A stretch of 64,000 nucleotides of DNA from Paratinospora sagittata (Eukaryota; Streptophyta; Magnoliopsida; Ranunculales; Menispermaceae), in the NCBI GenBank assembly GCA_035771175.1, contig CM069603.1, positions 17,274,286-17,338,285 on the forward strand, read 5' to 3'. How positions within the stretch are numbered: position 1 is the stretch's first letter; each line of letters begins with the position of its first letter. The notes under the pieces were generated by a model. That model ran no database searches, was not told the DNA's origin, and was given only the letters and a program-made list of their open reading frames with translations. The translations under genes were made by a program, and so were the position numbers. Below, one piece after another: positions 35,001-47,730 of this stretch.

Positions 35001-35612
35001 GTTTTTGATAATAGACAATTTCAGGTCGAGATACAAGTTACTCAGTCTGTGACTACTGCTCAGGCAATGGAAACCACTTCTGGTTTTCATACATCGTTAA
35101 CATCATTTCCTTTTTTTTTTTCCATTTTCATTGGGTTAGTACCTGGCCCAATATTGCCAACATCTCAACCTTACTCAATGTTTCACTTATCTTCAATTTC
35201 ATATTATTGCCCCCAACATTTCCTTACATTCCTTATTTCTCTTTTTACCTAACATTGGTGTTGATGACTCGGCTTCTAACGACAGTGCAAACTGTCTTTA
35301 TCACATTACAACTTTGCCACAAGCTCATAAGCTGTGCATTTCGCTGTTATTGGGTAGTTACTAGCCATATATAATCATTTATTATCACTGGTTTACATCC
35401 AGTTCTTTTTCTTTCAGCCTTCTGATCCTTTTTTGATCAGCAATTTCCATTGTTAATCTTGTCCAAATCTGGAATTCACTGACACAGGTGATTCTCAGTC
35501 AAGATAATATATTGGATTAGGCTCAACATAATGGTACTACCCATATGTATACCCATACAATCAATCATAATATCATAAAGCTTTTATCTTTTTAAAAATT
35601 TTAAACTTAAGG
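32069..35612 (-). pseudogene. Decayed internal region of element C
   Basis: Only fragments of a gypsy pol remain on the minus strand: integrase C-terminus at 32445-32194 (KGKMRFGMKRKLAPGFVGPV...YRFALL) and an RNase H end near 33190-33250 (PGKAN...EALSRK across a frame change). I cannot recognise RT, protease or Gag. The internal part is 3.58 kb against 4.96 kb in family J. Confidence 0.6.
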
Positions 35613-35624
35613 GCTCTGATACCA
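35613..35624 (-). other. Primer binding site of element C
   Basis: The minus strand reads TGGTATCAGAGC, a perfect tRNA-iMet site, four bases from the LTR end. Confidence 0.92.
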
Positions 35625-35628
35625 ATAT

Positions 35629-38273
35629 TGTCACGACGCCCCTGACGTAGGCTGACGTCATGACCGGCACAGCGTACTATACACTGTACAAACCCATATA
35701 CAGTATATAATACACTGTCAGCCTTCACGTACTCTCACAAACATTCCCAAAATGTACAGAATATATATTTTTTTTTTATACCACACATCAAATCAAATTC
35801 CATATATATAAAGATGATCATTCCATTCACATTGATTCCATTCATTCCACAAATGAAATTCTCACCAACTAAATATCTATGATCATCTCATTTCATCATC
35901 CCAAGCATTATATAATCTTACCACACAACCCATCTAGGTGATATTACATATATATCGTGTGTGATAATTATACATATCAAAATAACGTAAATAATATTTA
36001 TTTCCTCCAAGCATACATACACATACCAGACAAGTTTCTTTTCCCTTCGACTCAATACCTGAAAGATTGGAGGAAATGGGGTGAGCAAACAACAGCTCAG
36101 TGAATATAGTTCTTGAGATGACAATTATATGCATTTAGAGAAATATGACATTTAAAATCATTTCAAACACTTATTCAACACATGCATCATTCAACAAATA
36201 TATTATACATGCCAACAACATAAATTGCATGATTTTCAATATCATAATGCACAATCTCCCTCCTCCGCAAGGCAAGAGAGCGGGTCTAACCCTTGTATGG
36301 TCGTACAAGGTAGACACAACTTCTCATGACCCAATTCACACAATCTCCCTCCTCCGCAAGGCACGAGAGCGGGTCTAACCCTTGTATGGCCGTTACAAGG
36401 TAGCCACGACATCTCATTACCCAAGTAACAGTCATTTCAAGGATCGCAACCCTTGTTAGGACAGACCTAACGAAATGACAATGAGGAATCGCAAAGCCTC
36501 ATCATTACAAACTCCAATGTTAAAATTAGTTTGCATGATCCATAAAACTCAATGCCTTATATATAATATCACATGCGTACAATCAAACAGTTTATATGAG
36601 TACAATGCCATACAAGAACCAAATCAAGAAAACTATACTCACAGTACAACACGTTCAACTTAAACCCAATCATCGTCGCTTTCGAGTCCAGCTCCAAGTT
36701 AAATCCAACGAATTTAACCTGTCATAATCACTCCATAATTCAATTTCTTGTATTCATATCTATTTACATCTTTCATTTCTCAACTCACTTCAAATCACGA
36801 ATAATAAATCCATTTAGGACTCATAAGCAGTTGAAGAAACTACTATATCGTTTCTGTGGTCAATCTAGATATTTTCAAAAGAAAGAACAGTGAAAATAGA
36901 TTTTCACGACACCATATACTTACTAAAACTATCACCTCATATCCAAAATCACAATTTTAGCATCGAAACGTCCGGAATTCAGTTCTCTATGATTCTGTGA
37001 TCTCAAACCGGAGTTTCATTGGATGCACATCACTGTTCACAATACTATTCATTTTCACTATTCATTTTTACTATTCACTATTCACTATTACTTTTCACTA
37101 TTCACTATTTACTATTCACTATTCACTTTCACTATTTACTATTCACATTTACTATTTACTATTTACTATTACTATTTACTATTTACATTTACTATCACTA
37201 TTTACTATTACCATTTATTTTTACTATTCATCCGAAAGATGTATATTGTATTAAAATTGTCCAACGGCTCCAAAAATCATAAAATTAAATCTAACCACAT
37301 ATTCGGGTTTCTAACAGTCCAGGAAGCATTTTTCTAGCTTCATAGCGGGTTTTCATTCACGTTGGGGTCAAAACCCCAATTTGTCAAAACGCCGTAAAAC
37401 GGCTCCCACAGTCAAAATTACTCCGCTAGAAAGCTTACATCTAGCTTACATATCAATTTTACAAAGAAAGAAAGTAGAAATAGCTTACCGCGAGGCTCGA
37501 TTGGGCACATATTCTGCGTTTCCCCTTTCCTTCTCCTCTTCTTCTCTCTGCTTCTTCTCTGTTCTCTTTCCCTTCCTTTTTCTTTCTACCTCATACGTTT
37601 GAGAAAGAACTTGAAGAAAGAAAACCCCCTTTTTCTTTTCTTTCCTTCATTTCAGCCACTGCTTTCTTCTCTCTCTTTTAGTTTTTTATTCTTATTTTTG
37701 TTTGTATAACGTGGAGAGTGAGGTGAGAGATTTTTTGTATTTTATTTGTTTTAACGTGTGAGAGAAAATGGAGACAATGACGTGAGAGATAAGCATGAGA
37801 GAGATATTTTGTCTTAACAATGATTCAATGCTCCTCCTCTAATTTAATAAAACAACTTCCCCTCCTCTAATTTAATAAAACAACTTCCCCATTAAATCAT
37901 TTAATAATTCAATTTCAATCTACACCATTTAATAATTCACTTATTTCACATGTATTCATATATCATACTCCAATCCACATGTTTAATTAACCAACCCCAT
38001 AAATTAAACAATTTAATTCACTCAATTCACATATCTAATTAATCAACCCATTCAACTAATAAAACTTATATTCTTTATTTCATAAGTTTATTTATTTGCT
38101 CACATTCCGTAATTTGAGCATGTATTTTATACACGCGTATATTTAGCTCATACGTATCAACTACGTGTATTACCACCCGTATTTAGCTCATACGTATAAA
38201 ATACGTGTATTATACATCTCGATATACGCGTACTTCAACGTATGTATTTCATTGAAATTTACGGGGTGTTACA
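35629..38273 (-). mobile_element. 5' LTR of element C
   Basis: 2645 bp, TGTAACACCCCG to GTCGTGACA on the minus strand. It is the near-identical partner of 29400-32050 and is flanked at 38274 by GTTTC. Confidence 0.92.
37041..37230. repeat. ACTATTC/ACTATTT 7-mer array, second LTR copy
   Basis: Partner of the array at 30811-31007, one heptamer shorter. Confidence 0.9.
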
Positions 38274-38278
38274 GTTTC

Positions 38279-39161
38279 ATTCTTCATTTGTTTAATTTGT
38301 AGGCCAAGGAAGTAATTCAACTCTCCCATCATACCCATCTCAAACTCACTTGTCATAATTAAAGAGAATTCTTCGCAAAGTGATTTGTTTGAGGCACCAA
38401 AGATAATATCATCAATGTAAATTTGCACTAACAGCATATCCTTATCTTTGATCTTGATGAACAAGTTGGAGTCTAACTTTCCTTTCTTAAACTAGTTATC
38501 TAATAGGAAAGTGCTAAGCCTCTTGTACCATGCTCTAGGAGCCTATTTAAGTCCATACAAGGCTTTGTGAAGATGATAGACCAGATTTGGTTTTTGAGAG
38601 TCCTCAAAACTAGGAGGTTGTTCCACATATACTTCTTCATTTATAAAGACATTCAGAAATGCACTTTTAACATTCATCTGGTATAATGAAAAACCCTTGT
38701 AGTAAGCATAGGCTAGTAGCATCCGTATAGTCTTGCTACAGGAGCAAACGCCTCTTCACAGTCTATTCATTCTTCTTGGTTGTACCCTTGTGCAACTAAT
38801 CTTGCCTTGTTCCTACAATTTCTCCTTGTTCATTTTTCTTATTCCTAAACACCCATTCTATTCCTATTGTTGTTTGGTGAGTAGGTTTAGGAACAAGTTC
38901 CCACACTTTGTTTCTGACAAAGTGGCCCAATTCTTCTTGAATAACCAAAATCCAAAATTCATCACCGAAGGCTTCCTTAACCTTAGTTGGTTCTATTTCA
39001 GGAACAAAGGCTACATGCCCTTGATCCCGATTTTAGGATGCTCTAGTAGTTACTCCTTGGGCTAGATCACCTATATTTTGTTATGTAGGATGATCTAAGA
39101 GTAATCTAGAAGTCTTAGGAGGTTTTATGATAAGTTGAGCACTGTTTTCCTCACTAATTTT
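38279..39161 (-). pseudogene. Sirevirus reverse transcriptase, N-terminal and catalytic part
   Basis: Minus-strand frame 38464-38249 holds LLVQIYIDDIIFGASN with the copia catalytic YIDD and ELNYFLGLQIKQMKNE. Upstream (to about 39100) are decayed matches to the start of the copia RT domain, with stops in several places. It continues across the composite insertion into 28873. Confidence 0.82.
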
Positions 39162-39966
39162 CTAATCGTCATATTCTTTAAATGGAATGACGTCCTCATC
39201 ATCATCAATGTTGATTTTCTCCAAATCCTTCTCTAAAGATATTCTAGGATCAACCTCATCAAACTTTATGTGAATAGATTCCTCTACTATTTTTGAGGTC
39301 TTGTTAAACATTTTGTAGGCTTTTCTATGCGTAGAGTATCCTAGAAATATGCCTATATCAGATTTGGGATGAAATTTATCTAAATTTTCCTTATCATTCA
39401 AAATAAAACACTTGCGTCCAAACACTCTAAAGTGACTAATGTTGGGTTTTCTACCCTTCCACAATTCATATGGTGTTTTATTATTTTCTTCCTAATCATG
39501 GTTCTTTTCATCACATAACGACCAGTGCTTATGGCTTTAACCAAAAAATATTTTGCGACGTTATACTCACATAACATGGTCCTACTCATCTCCTGAAGGC
39601 TTTGGTTCTTTCTTTCAACAACTCCATTTTGTTGTGGAGTTCTAGGGGCTGAAAGGTGATGGGTGTATCCTTGTTTGTTACAAAAATCTTGAAGTTAATA
39701 AACTCCCCAACCCGATCATTTCGAATAATAATAATCTTATAACTCTTCTCATTTTCAACATGAAAACAAAACTGCTCAAATACATTAAACACCTCATGCT
39801 TATGAGCAAGAAATTATACCCGCATGAATCTCGTAAAATCATCCACAATAACAAAGCATATGATTTTCCACCTAAGCTATGGGTACGTGTGGGTCCGAAC
39901 AAATCCATGTGGACAAGTTCTAGAGCTCTAGATATAAAGTTCTTATTTTTTTCTCTTGAAGGAGGA
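39162..39966 (-). pseudogene. Sirevirus integrase, core and C-terminal part
   Basis: Fragments on the minus strand: FKRKKNFISRALELVHMDLFGP with the first catalytic Asp (about 39960-39895), then HLSAP-like and SLQEMSRTML segments, and GRKPNISHFRVFGRKCFIL...GIFLGYSTHRKAYKMFN (39464-39162). Order and motifs are those of the copia rve domain. The N-terminal zinc part is separated by the solo LTR at 39972-42664. Confidence 0.8.
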
Positions 39967-39971
39967 ATTTG

Positions 39972-42664
39972 TGTGGCAACCCCGTACCCTGGACCACCAA
40001 CCCCGCAAGGAATGGCGTACGGAATGCCGGGGCGGGACGCCTGGCGTAGGCATCTCCAACCACTTCTCAACCCCCGTGAGGTGGTTGGAGACCCTACGAG
40101 TCTTATCCCAAACAACGACATAATATAAAAAGGTACTAAACAAAACTACCAACCGCATTAATCATCCAAGACAAGAGATAATCCATAAAAATGAACCATA
40201 AACAAAACCATAATCCCTACAGTCCATCAAGATGGACATACACATAAAGTCCAAAACCAGGGGTACAAAAAAACCGTGATATGCCCACATGGTCTATCTA
40301 ACAAGTCCCAACTCACCCATTCTACAATGTGGTAAGTGTTATAATTACATAGTCCAAAATATAATACATCATAATTTAAAACACAGTTCAATCAAAATGC
40401 CTCTCAATTCACATCGAGGCCTTGGATTCTCTCGCCGGCAAGGCCCTCAAGATATGACTACTCATTTGCCCTTATTCGGGACAGAACGAACTGAAAGAGG
40501 AAAATGAGGGTGAGCCAACGGTGCCCATCCCCAAATATTTCCTTTTTAAAACCCTCCTATGACAAGGTTAAGTATCCCTATTAACCAGATAGATGGGCCC
40601 AACAAAAGTCATAAGGTTTTCTCAAATCAATGCATCATTCAAACCATTAGGACACATTCATGCTTTTAGCATACAATATATATAAGTGATATGATGACAT
40701 AAAAGATATAATCATAAATGAAGTCTACTCACAACCACGCCTCGCGAGAATATCTAGTCACACACGGACACCAAACCGAATCAGCCCAATCAAGGTCCTG
40801 AAACATTCATCAATATCCAACCATATATCAATTTATATGCTCCATCACATAAACATTACACATCAACCCTAAATCAGCCCACATATAGACAATAGGCCTA
40901 AATCTCATCTAATCCCATCATTCAACTCAAATCACATGACTTAGGCCTCTAACGCATAGTTCTCATTCATAAACCATTCAATTAATCAAAAATACTAATT
41001 TTCAATTCTTTAGGTATAAACATGCCCAAATTGGGTCACTTGATCACAAGTAGGCCTAACCCATGATATGGTCACAACCACCAAATCAGTAGCGTAATCA
41101 ACCCTAATCATGCTTAATTAGACATAAATTGCATCAATTCAATGATTCTAGGCCAAAAGCATCAAAAGCCCTAAAATATGAGATTTTTCATACTTAGGCC
41201 ATATTGCCTATTTATACTAGGTCACCATGTTCAGCCATGTATATCACTGAGTTTGCATCATGGGTTCATCAACAATGGCACCTACATCAACATAGTTGAC
41301 ATGCAAGCTATTTGGAAAGGTCTAAGTTCATATTCTAAATTTAGGTCTAATACAAACAACCCTACCAATTTTTCATTTAATATTCAGTTTAGATGTATCA
41401 AGCTGCCAACAGAAATATATAATCACAAAATCAACCGTACAGATTGAAGTATGTTAAGACACAAACCTTCTGTCCAAATATTAGCTCAATCCAACGGTGG
41501 ACCGAAAAGATAAGCCTCTTTGATGAATAAGTCTCTAATCAGACAATTTCTCATTTCCTGCTGCAAATACTTGAACTCAGATGACTATAGCTATAGCAAA
41601 CAAAATACTTGACCTAACAACATCTCAACCGTTTATAATGTAGGAAAATCAATTGTGAACCACCTTCTCAAATATCATATCCATCAAACGGTAGATTTAG
41701 GAGATTGATTAGTTTGATCTAAACTGCGCGAGAAATCTAGACTTTTCAACCAGCTTTGTTTGGGAAGTTATATCTTTCACACGAAACCTCCAATCAAGAT
41801 CTCCACCGACCTGAATGAATACCCATAAGATACGAACTTTCTGACAAATATTGAGCTCAATCTGACCATATAGCACTAAGTCCAGTTCTTTGATGAAAAC
41901 GTTGCTGAGACTTCCCTCAAAACAACTTTCTCTTTTTTTCTCTTCTTCTTTCCTTTCTCTTCTTCTTTCCTTTCTCTTCTTTTTTCCTTTCCCTCCACTC
42001 ACCTCACTCTCTAGGACTTCCTTGGAGAAGAGAAGTGGGCATAGGACACTTGTCCACTTTCATGCACCAACTTGACATGTGTTGGATAAGAGAAATGGGG
42101 CATGGGACACTCGTGCACTCTCATGCACCAACTTGACATGTATTGGAGAAGAGAAATGGGGCATGGGACACTTGTCCATTATCATGCACCAACTTGACAT
42201 GTGTTGGTCTCATGCACCAACTTGACATGTGTTGGAGAAGAGAAATGGGGCATGGGACACTTGTCCATTCTCATGCACCAATTTGACATGTGTTGGTCTC
42301 ATACTACCCATACCAACCACGTGTACTTTTACCAATCTTATGCTTGCATGTATTTTAAATGTCCAATCCATCTAATACACCAAATTTTTTATTCTAATTT
42401 ATCCTTTTATTCAATCAATCCTAACTCATATCAATTCATGGTTTAATGGGCCCATGCATAAATAATAACATATGCATTATACTTTAATTTAACATGACCC
42501 ATATACAATTTATAATGCACATATTTATATACATTATCAAGCATCAAATATACAAACATTAAACAACCATCAAACAAACACCAAACATATCAAGGCAACA
42601 CATAAAGTTTGGGCAAAATGCAATTGGGTTATGAGCTAGATGAAATAATTTTCGGGGCGTCACA
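39972..42664 (-). mobile_element. Solo LTR J (copy 1), reverse orientation
   Basis: 2693 bp, TSD ATTTG at 39967-39971 and 42665-42669. On the minus strand it starts TGTGACGCCCCG and ends GGTTGCCACA, homologous to the LTRs of the full J element. It interrupts the Sirevirus integrase reading frame. Contains a 61-bp minisatellite at 42026-42296. Confidence 0.93.
42026..42296. repeat. 61-bp minisatellite in solo LTR J1
   Basis: Four units of 61 bp (AGAAGAGAAATGGGGCATGG...) and one 28-bp partial unit. The full J element has a single unit at the same place. Confidence 0.9.
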
Positions 42665-42669
42665 ATTTG

Positions 42670-43179
42670 TGTGTTTGCCAAGATGACAAGGCTCACATAC
42701 TTTATCCTTCATGTACATTCCTTTGGGAATGTCTCAAGCAAGGTATAATTTGGCAAGCCTAGATATGTTATCCATTCCAATTGAGGTAGTCTCCTATGCC
42801 ACAACCGTGCATCATTATGTTGAATAGCACAGAAACATGAGCCATTCTGATCACCAATACCATGAAAGTTAATAACATAGACATTTTTATTTCTAAAAGC
42901 AACAAAAGTAATACTACCATACATCTAATTGCTTCAAACGAAATGGCATACCCCTTGTCACACAATTGACTTATGCTTAAGAGGTTATGCTTCAGGCCAT
43001 CAACAAAGAGAACATCAGAAATGGTTAAGAGATCATTGCCAACTTTGCCAGCGCTAATGATCTTCCCTTTGTTGTTGTCCCCAAAAGTTACAAGTCCTCC
43101 ATCTTTGCATGCGAGGCTCAGAAATTTGGATCTATCACCAGTCATGTGCCTTGAGCACTCGCTATCAAGATACCATGAG
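42670..43179 (-). pseudogene. Sirevirus protease and pre-integrase domain
   Basis: The minus strand reads WYLDSECSRHMTGD: the copia protease active-site segment, but with Glu where the catalytic triplet Asp-Ser-Gly has Gly. GGLVTFGDNNKGKIISAGKVG and LKHNLLSISQLCDKGY follow, then the pre-integrase segment with ARLWHRRL (about 42800). Stops and the changed active site mark it as dead. Confidence 0.82.
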
Positions 43180-44268
43180 TCATGTTTGGAGCCATCCTAC
43201 ACCACACGAAAAGCCTTTGATTTTGGTACCCCAAACATTTTTGGGTCCTTGTGGGTTAGCATCATTGAAAACGGATTTTTGAATCCATGCTAATTTTCTT
43301 ATTTTCTTGTTTCTAATAGGACATCTCACAACAGTATGGCCTTGCCTATTGCAATGATGGCAAATAAGGCTTTTGGTCAGCAAGTGATCATAGGTGTTTT
43401 GTTTAGACCCTAGATTATATCCTAGACCGACCTTGTTGAATGCACATCGTTGTGAACTTAACATCATATCAAACATCTTTTGTCCATTTGTGAACTTGGT
43501 CACTATGGATGTCAAGTCTTCCACTCTTTTTGAGTGTGTCTCTCTCCTTACTAATGCTCTCTAGGTTCACTTGAAGTGCACCGTTGGTCTCATGATGGGA
43601 CTCTATTTCTTCTAAGGCTATAATCAAAGCCTTTTTGAGCTTCTTATTTTTCTGATTTCCTTGTCTAGTTGATTTTTCACAAAATCAAAATCATTAGCAT
43701 TAACTAAATCATCGAAATTATCAAATTTTTTAGGGTCAGAAAGTTTTGCCTATGTGTTTGCCATCAAACACAATATTGTTTTCTCATCATCAGATTCTGA
43801 CTCTACCTCACTTGATGACGAATGATCCCATGTTGCTTTGAGGACCTTCTTTTCTTTTCTTTTCTTTTACTGATGAAGCTATTCCTTTTCTTGTTCGGGC
43901 ACTCGTTCTTCACATGTCCCGGTTGTTACATCCGAAACATATCAGTTCGTTTAGTTTTGCACCAAGTTTCTTACCCTTATGGAATTTTGAGCTAAACCCG
44001 CCTTTTACTTTTTTTCTTACAATTTGCCTAAGTCTTTTGGATAGCATAGCCACTTTATCATCTGTGTCCTTATCAGCAAATGATTCCTTTAGAGATTCTT
44101 GGGAGGCATTTAGATCTAAGCTTTTCTTTATTTTGCTTTCTTCCTTTGACACACCTTTTTCTCTGTCTTTCAACTTCATCTCATGTAACCATCAATGATC
44201 CACACAATTCATCAAAGGTGTATTCTCCGAGGTCCTTTGCCTCTTCTAATCTTGTGAACTTGCTGAAA
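43180..44268 (-). pseudogene. Sirevirus Gag, N-terminally truncated
   Basis: Going down the minus strand: RLEEAKDLGEYTFDELCGSL (copia Gag UBN2-like region, 44250-44190), DDKVAMLSKRLRQIV, a first zinc knuckle ICFGCNN broken by a frameshift (about 43925), and a second complete one CHHCNRQGHTVVRC (about 43375-43335) followed by GPKNVW. Two knuckles are typical of Sirevirus Gag. The homology stops near 44268, so the first ~120 residues, the primer site and the 5' LTR are missing. Confidence 0.78.
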
Positions 44269-44559
44269 ATTAACTATCATATGTTCACATGGAAAAAGTT
44301 GACATATATTAAATGGATCATGTGCTTCAAATTTTTATATGTATTAATCCATTTAATATTGAATAATTGAGCAATGATACTAAATCGTTATTATGATTAT
44401 TGCTCAATTTGATTGGAAGTATGTATATTGAATATTCTATATCTTATTACTTCCAATGTATTCATGTGAATGTGTGAATGATGATTATTTTACGTTCACT
44501 TGAATATATCATCTATGATAATTGTATATGTATTATACTTAATAATCTTATATGTATTA
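44269..44559. other. Unclassified AT-rich sequence
   Basis: Begins abruptly where Sirevirus Gag homology ends. No coding. It continues past solo LTR E2 at 47393-47438 and past LTR K at 63684. Confidence 0.4.
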
Positions 44560-47392
44560 TGTAGCACCCGTGCCTTTAGGTGACGTCATTTTGACCCATA
44601 GTATATCCGTATACGTATTCATATACATACGTGTATATATATTTTGATGCTCGAAGCATGTAAGTTCGAGTGTCTTTGCATGATTTTAGGTCATAAAGAG
44701 TGCGCGTGAAGTTTCGGAACCATCAGAGACCCGTTCGACGTCCAAACATGTCAAAAACGGCATGGAGGAAGAAATTTCTGTCACAAATTACATCATGGTT
44801 TGATCTCCTAGATCCGTGGTCCGATTGAGCTGAGATTTTGTCCGCTCATTCTTATATGATAGATCTTCATTATGAACGGTGAAGATCTTGATCGGAGTTA
44901 CCTACTATGAGTTATAAGACTCCAAACACTGTTTCACAAATTTTTGGATTTTCCTACGCCGTTTTGATAAAATAGTTAGAGCTCGCAATCCTACCGTTGG
45001 ATTGAGTCGAGAGTTTACTAGAATGTTCGTAACTGACGCATACAACGTTTGAACGGCTAAGATGTTAAATTGGTGGGTATTATGCATGAAATTGACTATC
45101 TAAGTGCAAGTATTGCAACAGGAAAACTGAGTTTTTGAAAGTTTTTGGCAACTTTTAGTTGTGAGCCCAAGCTTGTCTATTTAAGCAACCAAAACGTAAT
45201 TTTAGGCTCATTTGCTCATTTCTCAGCCAGAAAAGAGAGAAAGGAGCTGGAGAGGAGAAAAGGAGAGGAAAATTAGGGTTTGGTGGTTTCTTACTCAAGA
45301 ACACCTAAGGTTTGCATTTTTCCTCCATTTCTTCCTTGAATCTCTCTATTAGTTGCATGATAGCTTTATTTTGAGCATGAGGGTTTCATTTTGATGCATG
45401 CATTGTGATGAACCTTGGATGGGTGGAAGACCAATGTTGGAGTTGAGTCTTGCATGTCACATATGTGTGATTAGAGAGTGTTAGGAGTATACTAATGGTG
45501 AAACCCCCAATTTCTAGCAAGAAATTGGAAGGGTTAGTTCAAATGACCTATACTTAGTTTATGGCCTTAGACTTTTTCAAAATCTTTACATGTCAACTAT
45601 GTTGAACTAGTGGCCATTGTGGATGATTCCATGTTGCAAGATCAGTAAAATTCATGGCTAAACATGGTGGCCTAGTGTAAAATTGGCAATATGGCCTATG
45701 TATGAAAATTTCCAAATTTGGGGCTTTTGATGCTCTTGATATAAAATTTTTAAAATTATGCAATGTAGGTCTAATTGGACATGATTAGGGTTGTTTGATG
45801 ATTGAATTCAGTGGGTTCTCATAATGGACACCCTAAGGTTGACTAATTTTGATCTAGGCTAAGTATTTGGCATTTTTCATGTACTTTAACAATTTTGCAT
45901 GTAATTTGGGGATTTTGCCCAAATTGGGACTTTTCACCCAAAGCAAGTCAATTTATGAAATTGACTTGGGGATTGTTTAATTGGACCCAAATCGAGTAGA
46001 ATCATGGGTTTAAAATGTTAGAACCTATGTTAAATTGATATGACTTAGTTCATTTTGACCTTATGTTTTATATTGGCCTAATTGGGGGTTTTGACCAAGA
46101 CTTAGTCAATTGATGAAATTGACTTGATGTATAGTCTAATTGACCCTAATTATAATTGAATTTCATGTATATTAGTGGTTGGATCATGGGATCACCCTAT
46201 TACATTCAATTTAGGTCAATCGTAGTTTAAATGAGTCTAAGTGATCAAGTTGGGCAATATGAAAATTGGCTCAAGGGGGTAATCAATTTAGAATCTAATT
46301 GATTTTAGATTGGGTTTGAACATGGGGTTTTGACACACTTTATGACTGATTTTCAGTTGTGTGAACCATGTTATTTCTAGGTCTTGTGATTGATCTTGAA
46401 CCCGTTTAGTCAATTGGAGAGTTTTGGCGATTGGATTGGCCAGACTTAGCCAATCAAGTGTGAGTGTTCTTTTACTTTTGGATTATTTATATGTGACATT
46501 GTAGTATAGAAATGTTTTAAATGCTTATGTATGATGGTATGCATGTTTTAATATTCCATGAAATACATTTGAGCATAATTCAGTGGGATGACAATTTGGG
46601 TTGAGGCTCCTAGTTAGAATTTCCTCATTTTGGGAATTCTCATAAGTCTAGCAGAGGGTTTTATGGCTTGTGTATGGGTAGGTTAGTTTAGGCTAATCTT
46701 ACGTGCTGCACAACCCCAGAAATCCTATTAGGATACGAGTATTGAGTGTGTGTTCAGGTACTGTGTGTAGCGCACTAGCCTTGAACCTCCGTACTCAGGA
46801 GTTGTTAGGATTGCATGAGTATGACAACAAATGTTATGCATTGTCTTATGTATGACTTGATCCATTATGTTAGCATGTATGTAATCTATTTCGTCATCAT
46901 GATATTTCAACTGTTTTATGATCTTACCATGTTTTATAAATGCACGTATATGTCACTTGTAAATAACATTCACTGAGTTGGCTGTAGCTCACACCTCACC
47001 ATCTTCTTTCAGGATCCGGTAGAAAAGGAAAAAGGAAGAGTTGACTGCGGAGCGTCCCTTGTTTTTGTTTCATGTAGGTGTTGTACATTTAGTTTTGTAT
47101 TTTGATAATTATGTACATGATAACACCTGTAATTGTATATTTAACACATAGTTGGGATGTGTTGGGTTTTGCATCATTTTGAAGACTCCAGAATTTTATA
47201 ATTGTAAAAATTTGGAGAAGTAATATTTTATTTCATTATGATCATGTTAGTTGGTTGTTAAGAATGTACTTTTATTTCTTTTTGGGGATTCGTATATGTA
47301 TTTTAGGCTGACGGGAAGTCGGGTGTACCGACGGAGGGTATACTCGGAGGTTTCCGTGCCGGTCATGACTTCACGTATAGTGGGTCGTGACA
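44560..47392 (+). mobile_element. Solo LTR E2
   Basis: 2833 bp from TGTAGCACCC to GGTCGTGACA with a perfect TSD TATTA at 44555-44559 and 47393-47397. Diverged relative of E1. It has a donor-like CTAAGGTTTGC (GT at 45310) and an acceptor-like CATCTTCTTTCAG ending at 47012, after CACTGAGTTGGCTGTAGCTCAC. Confidence 0.93.
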
Positions 47393-47438
47393 TATTATCT
47401 CTACTAGTAATGCATGAATTATTAATGTTAATCTTGTA
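47393..47438. other. Host strip between LTRs E2 and K
   Basis: 46 bases: TSD of E2, a short remnant, and TTGTA (47434-47438), the left TSD of LTR K. Confidence 0.6.
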
Positions 47439-47599
47439 TGTAACGACCCTCAATTTTATAAAATGGGACCCTAGACTTTTAGTGTGATTATGAGTATGTA
47501 TTGTATGATTTTGTGGTGTTTGATGTGTGTTTAATAGTGTATATTTGATTGGAAAACCAACTGGGAGAAGAAATAGGTGGAAAAGTTGAGAAAAATGAT

Positions 47600-47725
47600 A
47601 AAATGGGCTTAGGAGTACGCTCCCAAGAAGGAAGGAGCGCACTCCTCTGTGCTGGAAACAAAATGGAGTTTCTGGGCAGGGGAGAAGCGCGTTCCTCATT
47701 GGGAAGGAGGAGCGCGCTCCTCATT
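47600..47725. repeat. GGAGCGCGCTCC palindrome cluster in LTR K, left
   Basis: Includes the 16-bp perfect palindrome GAGGAGCGCGCTCCTC at 47707-47722 and relatives near 47611, 47633 and 47684. Confidence 0.88.
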
Positions 47726-47730
47726 GGGAA

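Larger units (their letters stand above)
29400..38273 (-). mobile_element. Element C: young, coding-defective gypsy LTR element
   Basis: 8874 bp in reverse orientation: 5' LTR 35629-38273, PBS 35613-35624, decayed internal region, PPT about 32051-32068, 3' LTR 29400-32050. I compared the LTRs base by base: five substitutions and two length changes in about 2.64 kb, so the insertion is very recent. Yet the internal region has no usable gag or pol, which points to mobilisation in trans. Confidence 0.88.
28874..38278. mobile_element. Composite insertion bracketed by TSD GTTTC
   Basis: GTTTC at 28874-28878 and 38274-38278 flank everything between. With one copy removed the Sirevirus RT frame closes perfectly across the site, so this is the true target. 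The left part of the insert is a 501-bp palindrome and the right part an LTR element C. The C element alone is not flanked by a duplication: its left neighbour bases are CATAT. Confidence 0.88.
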
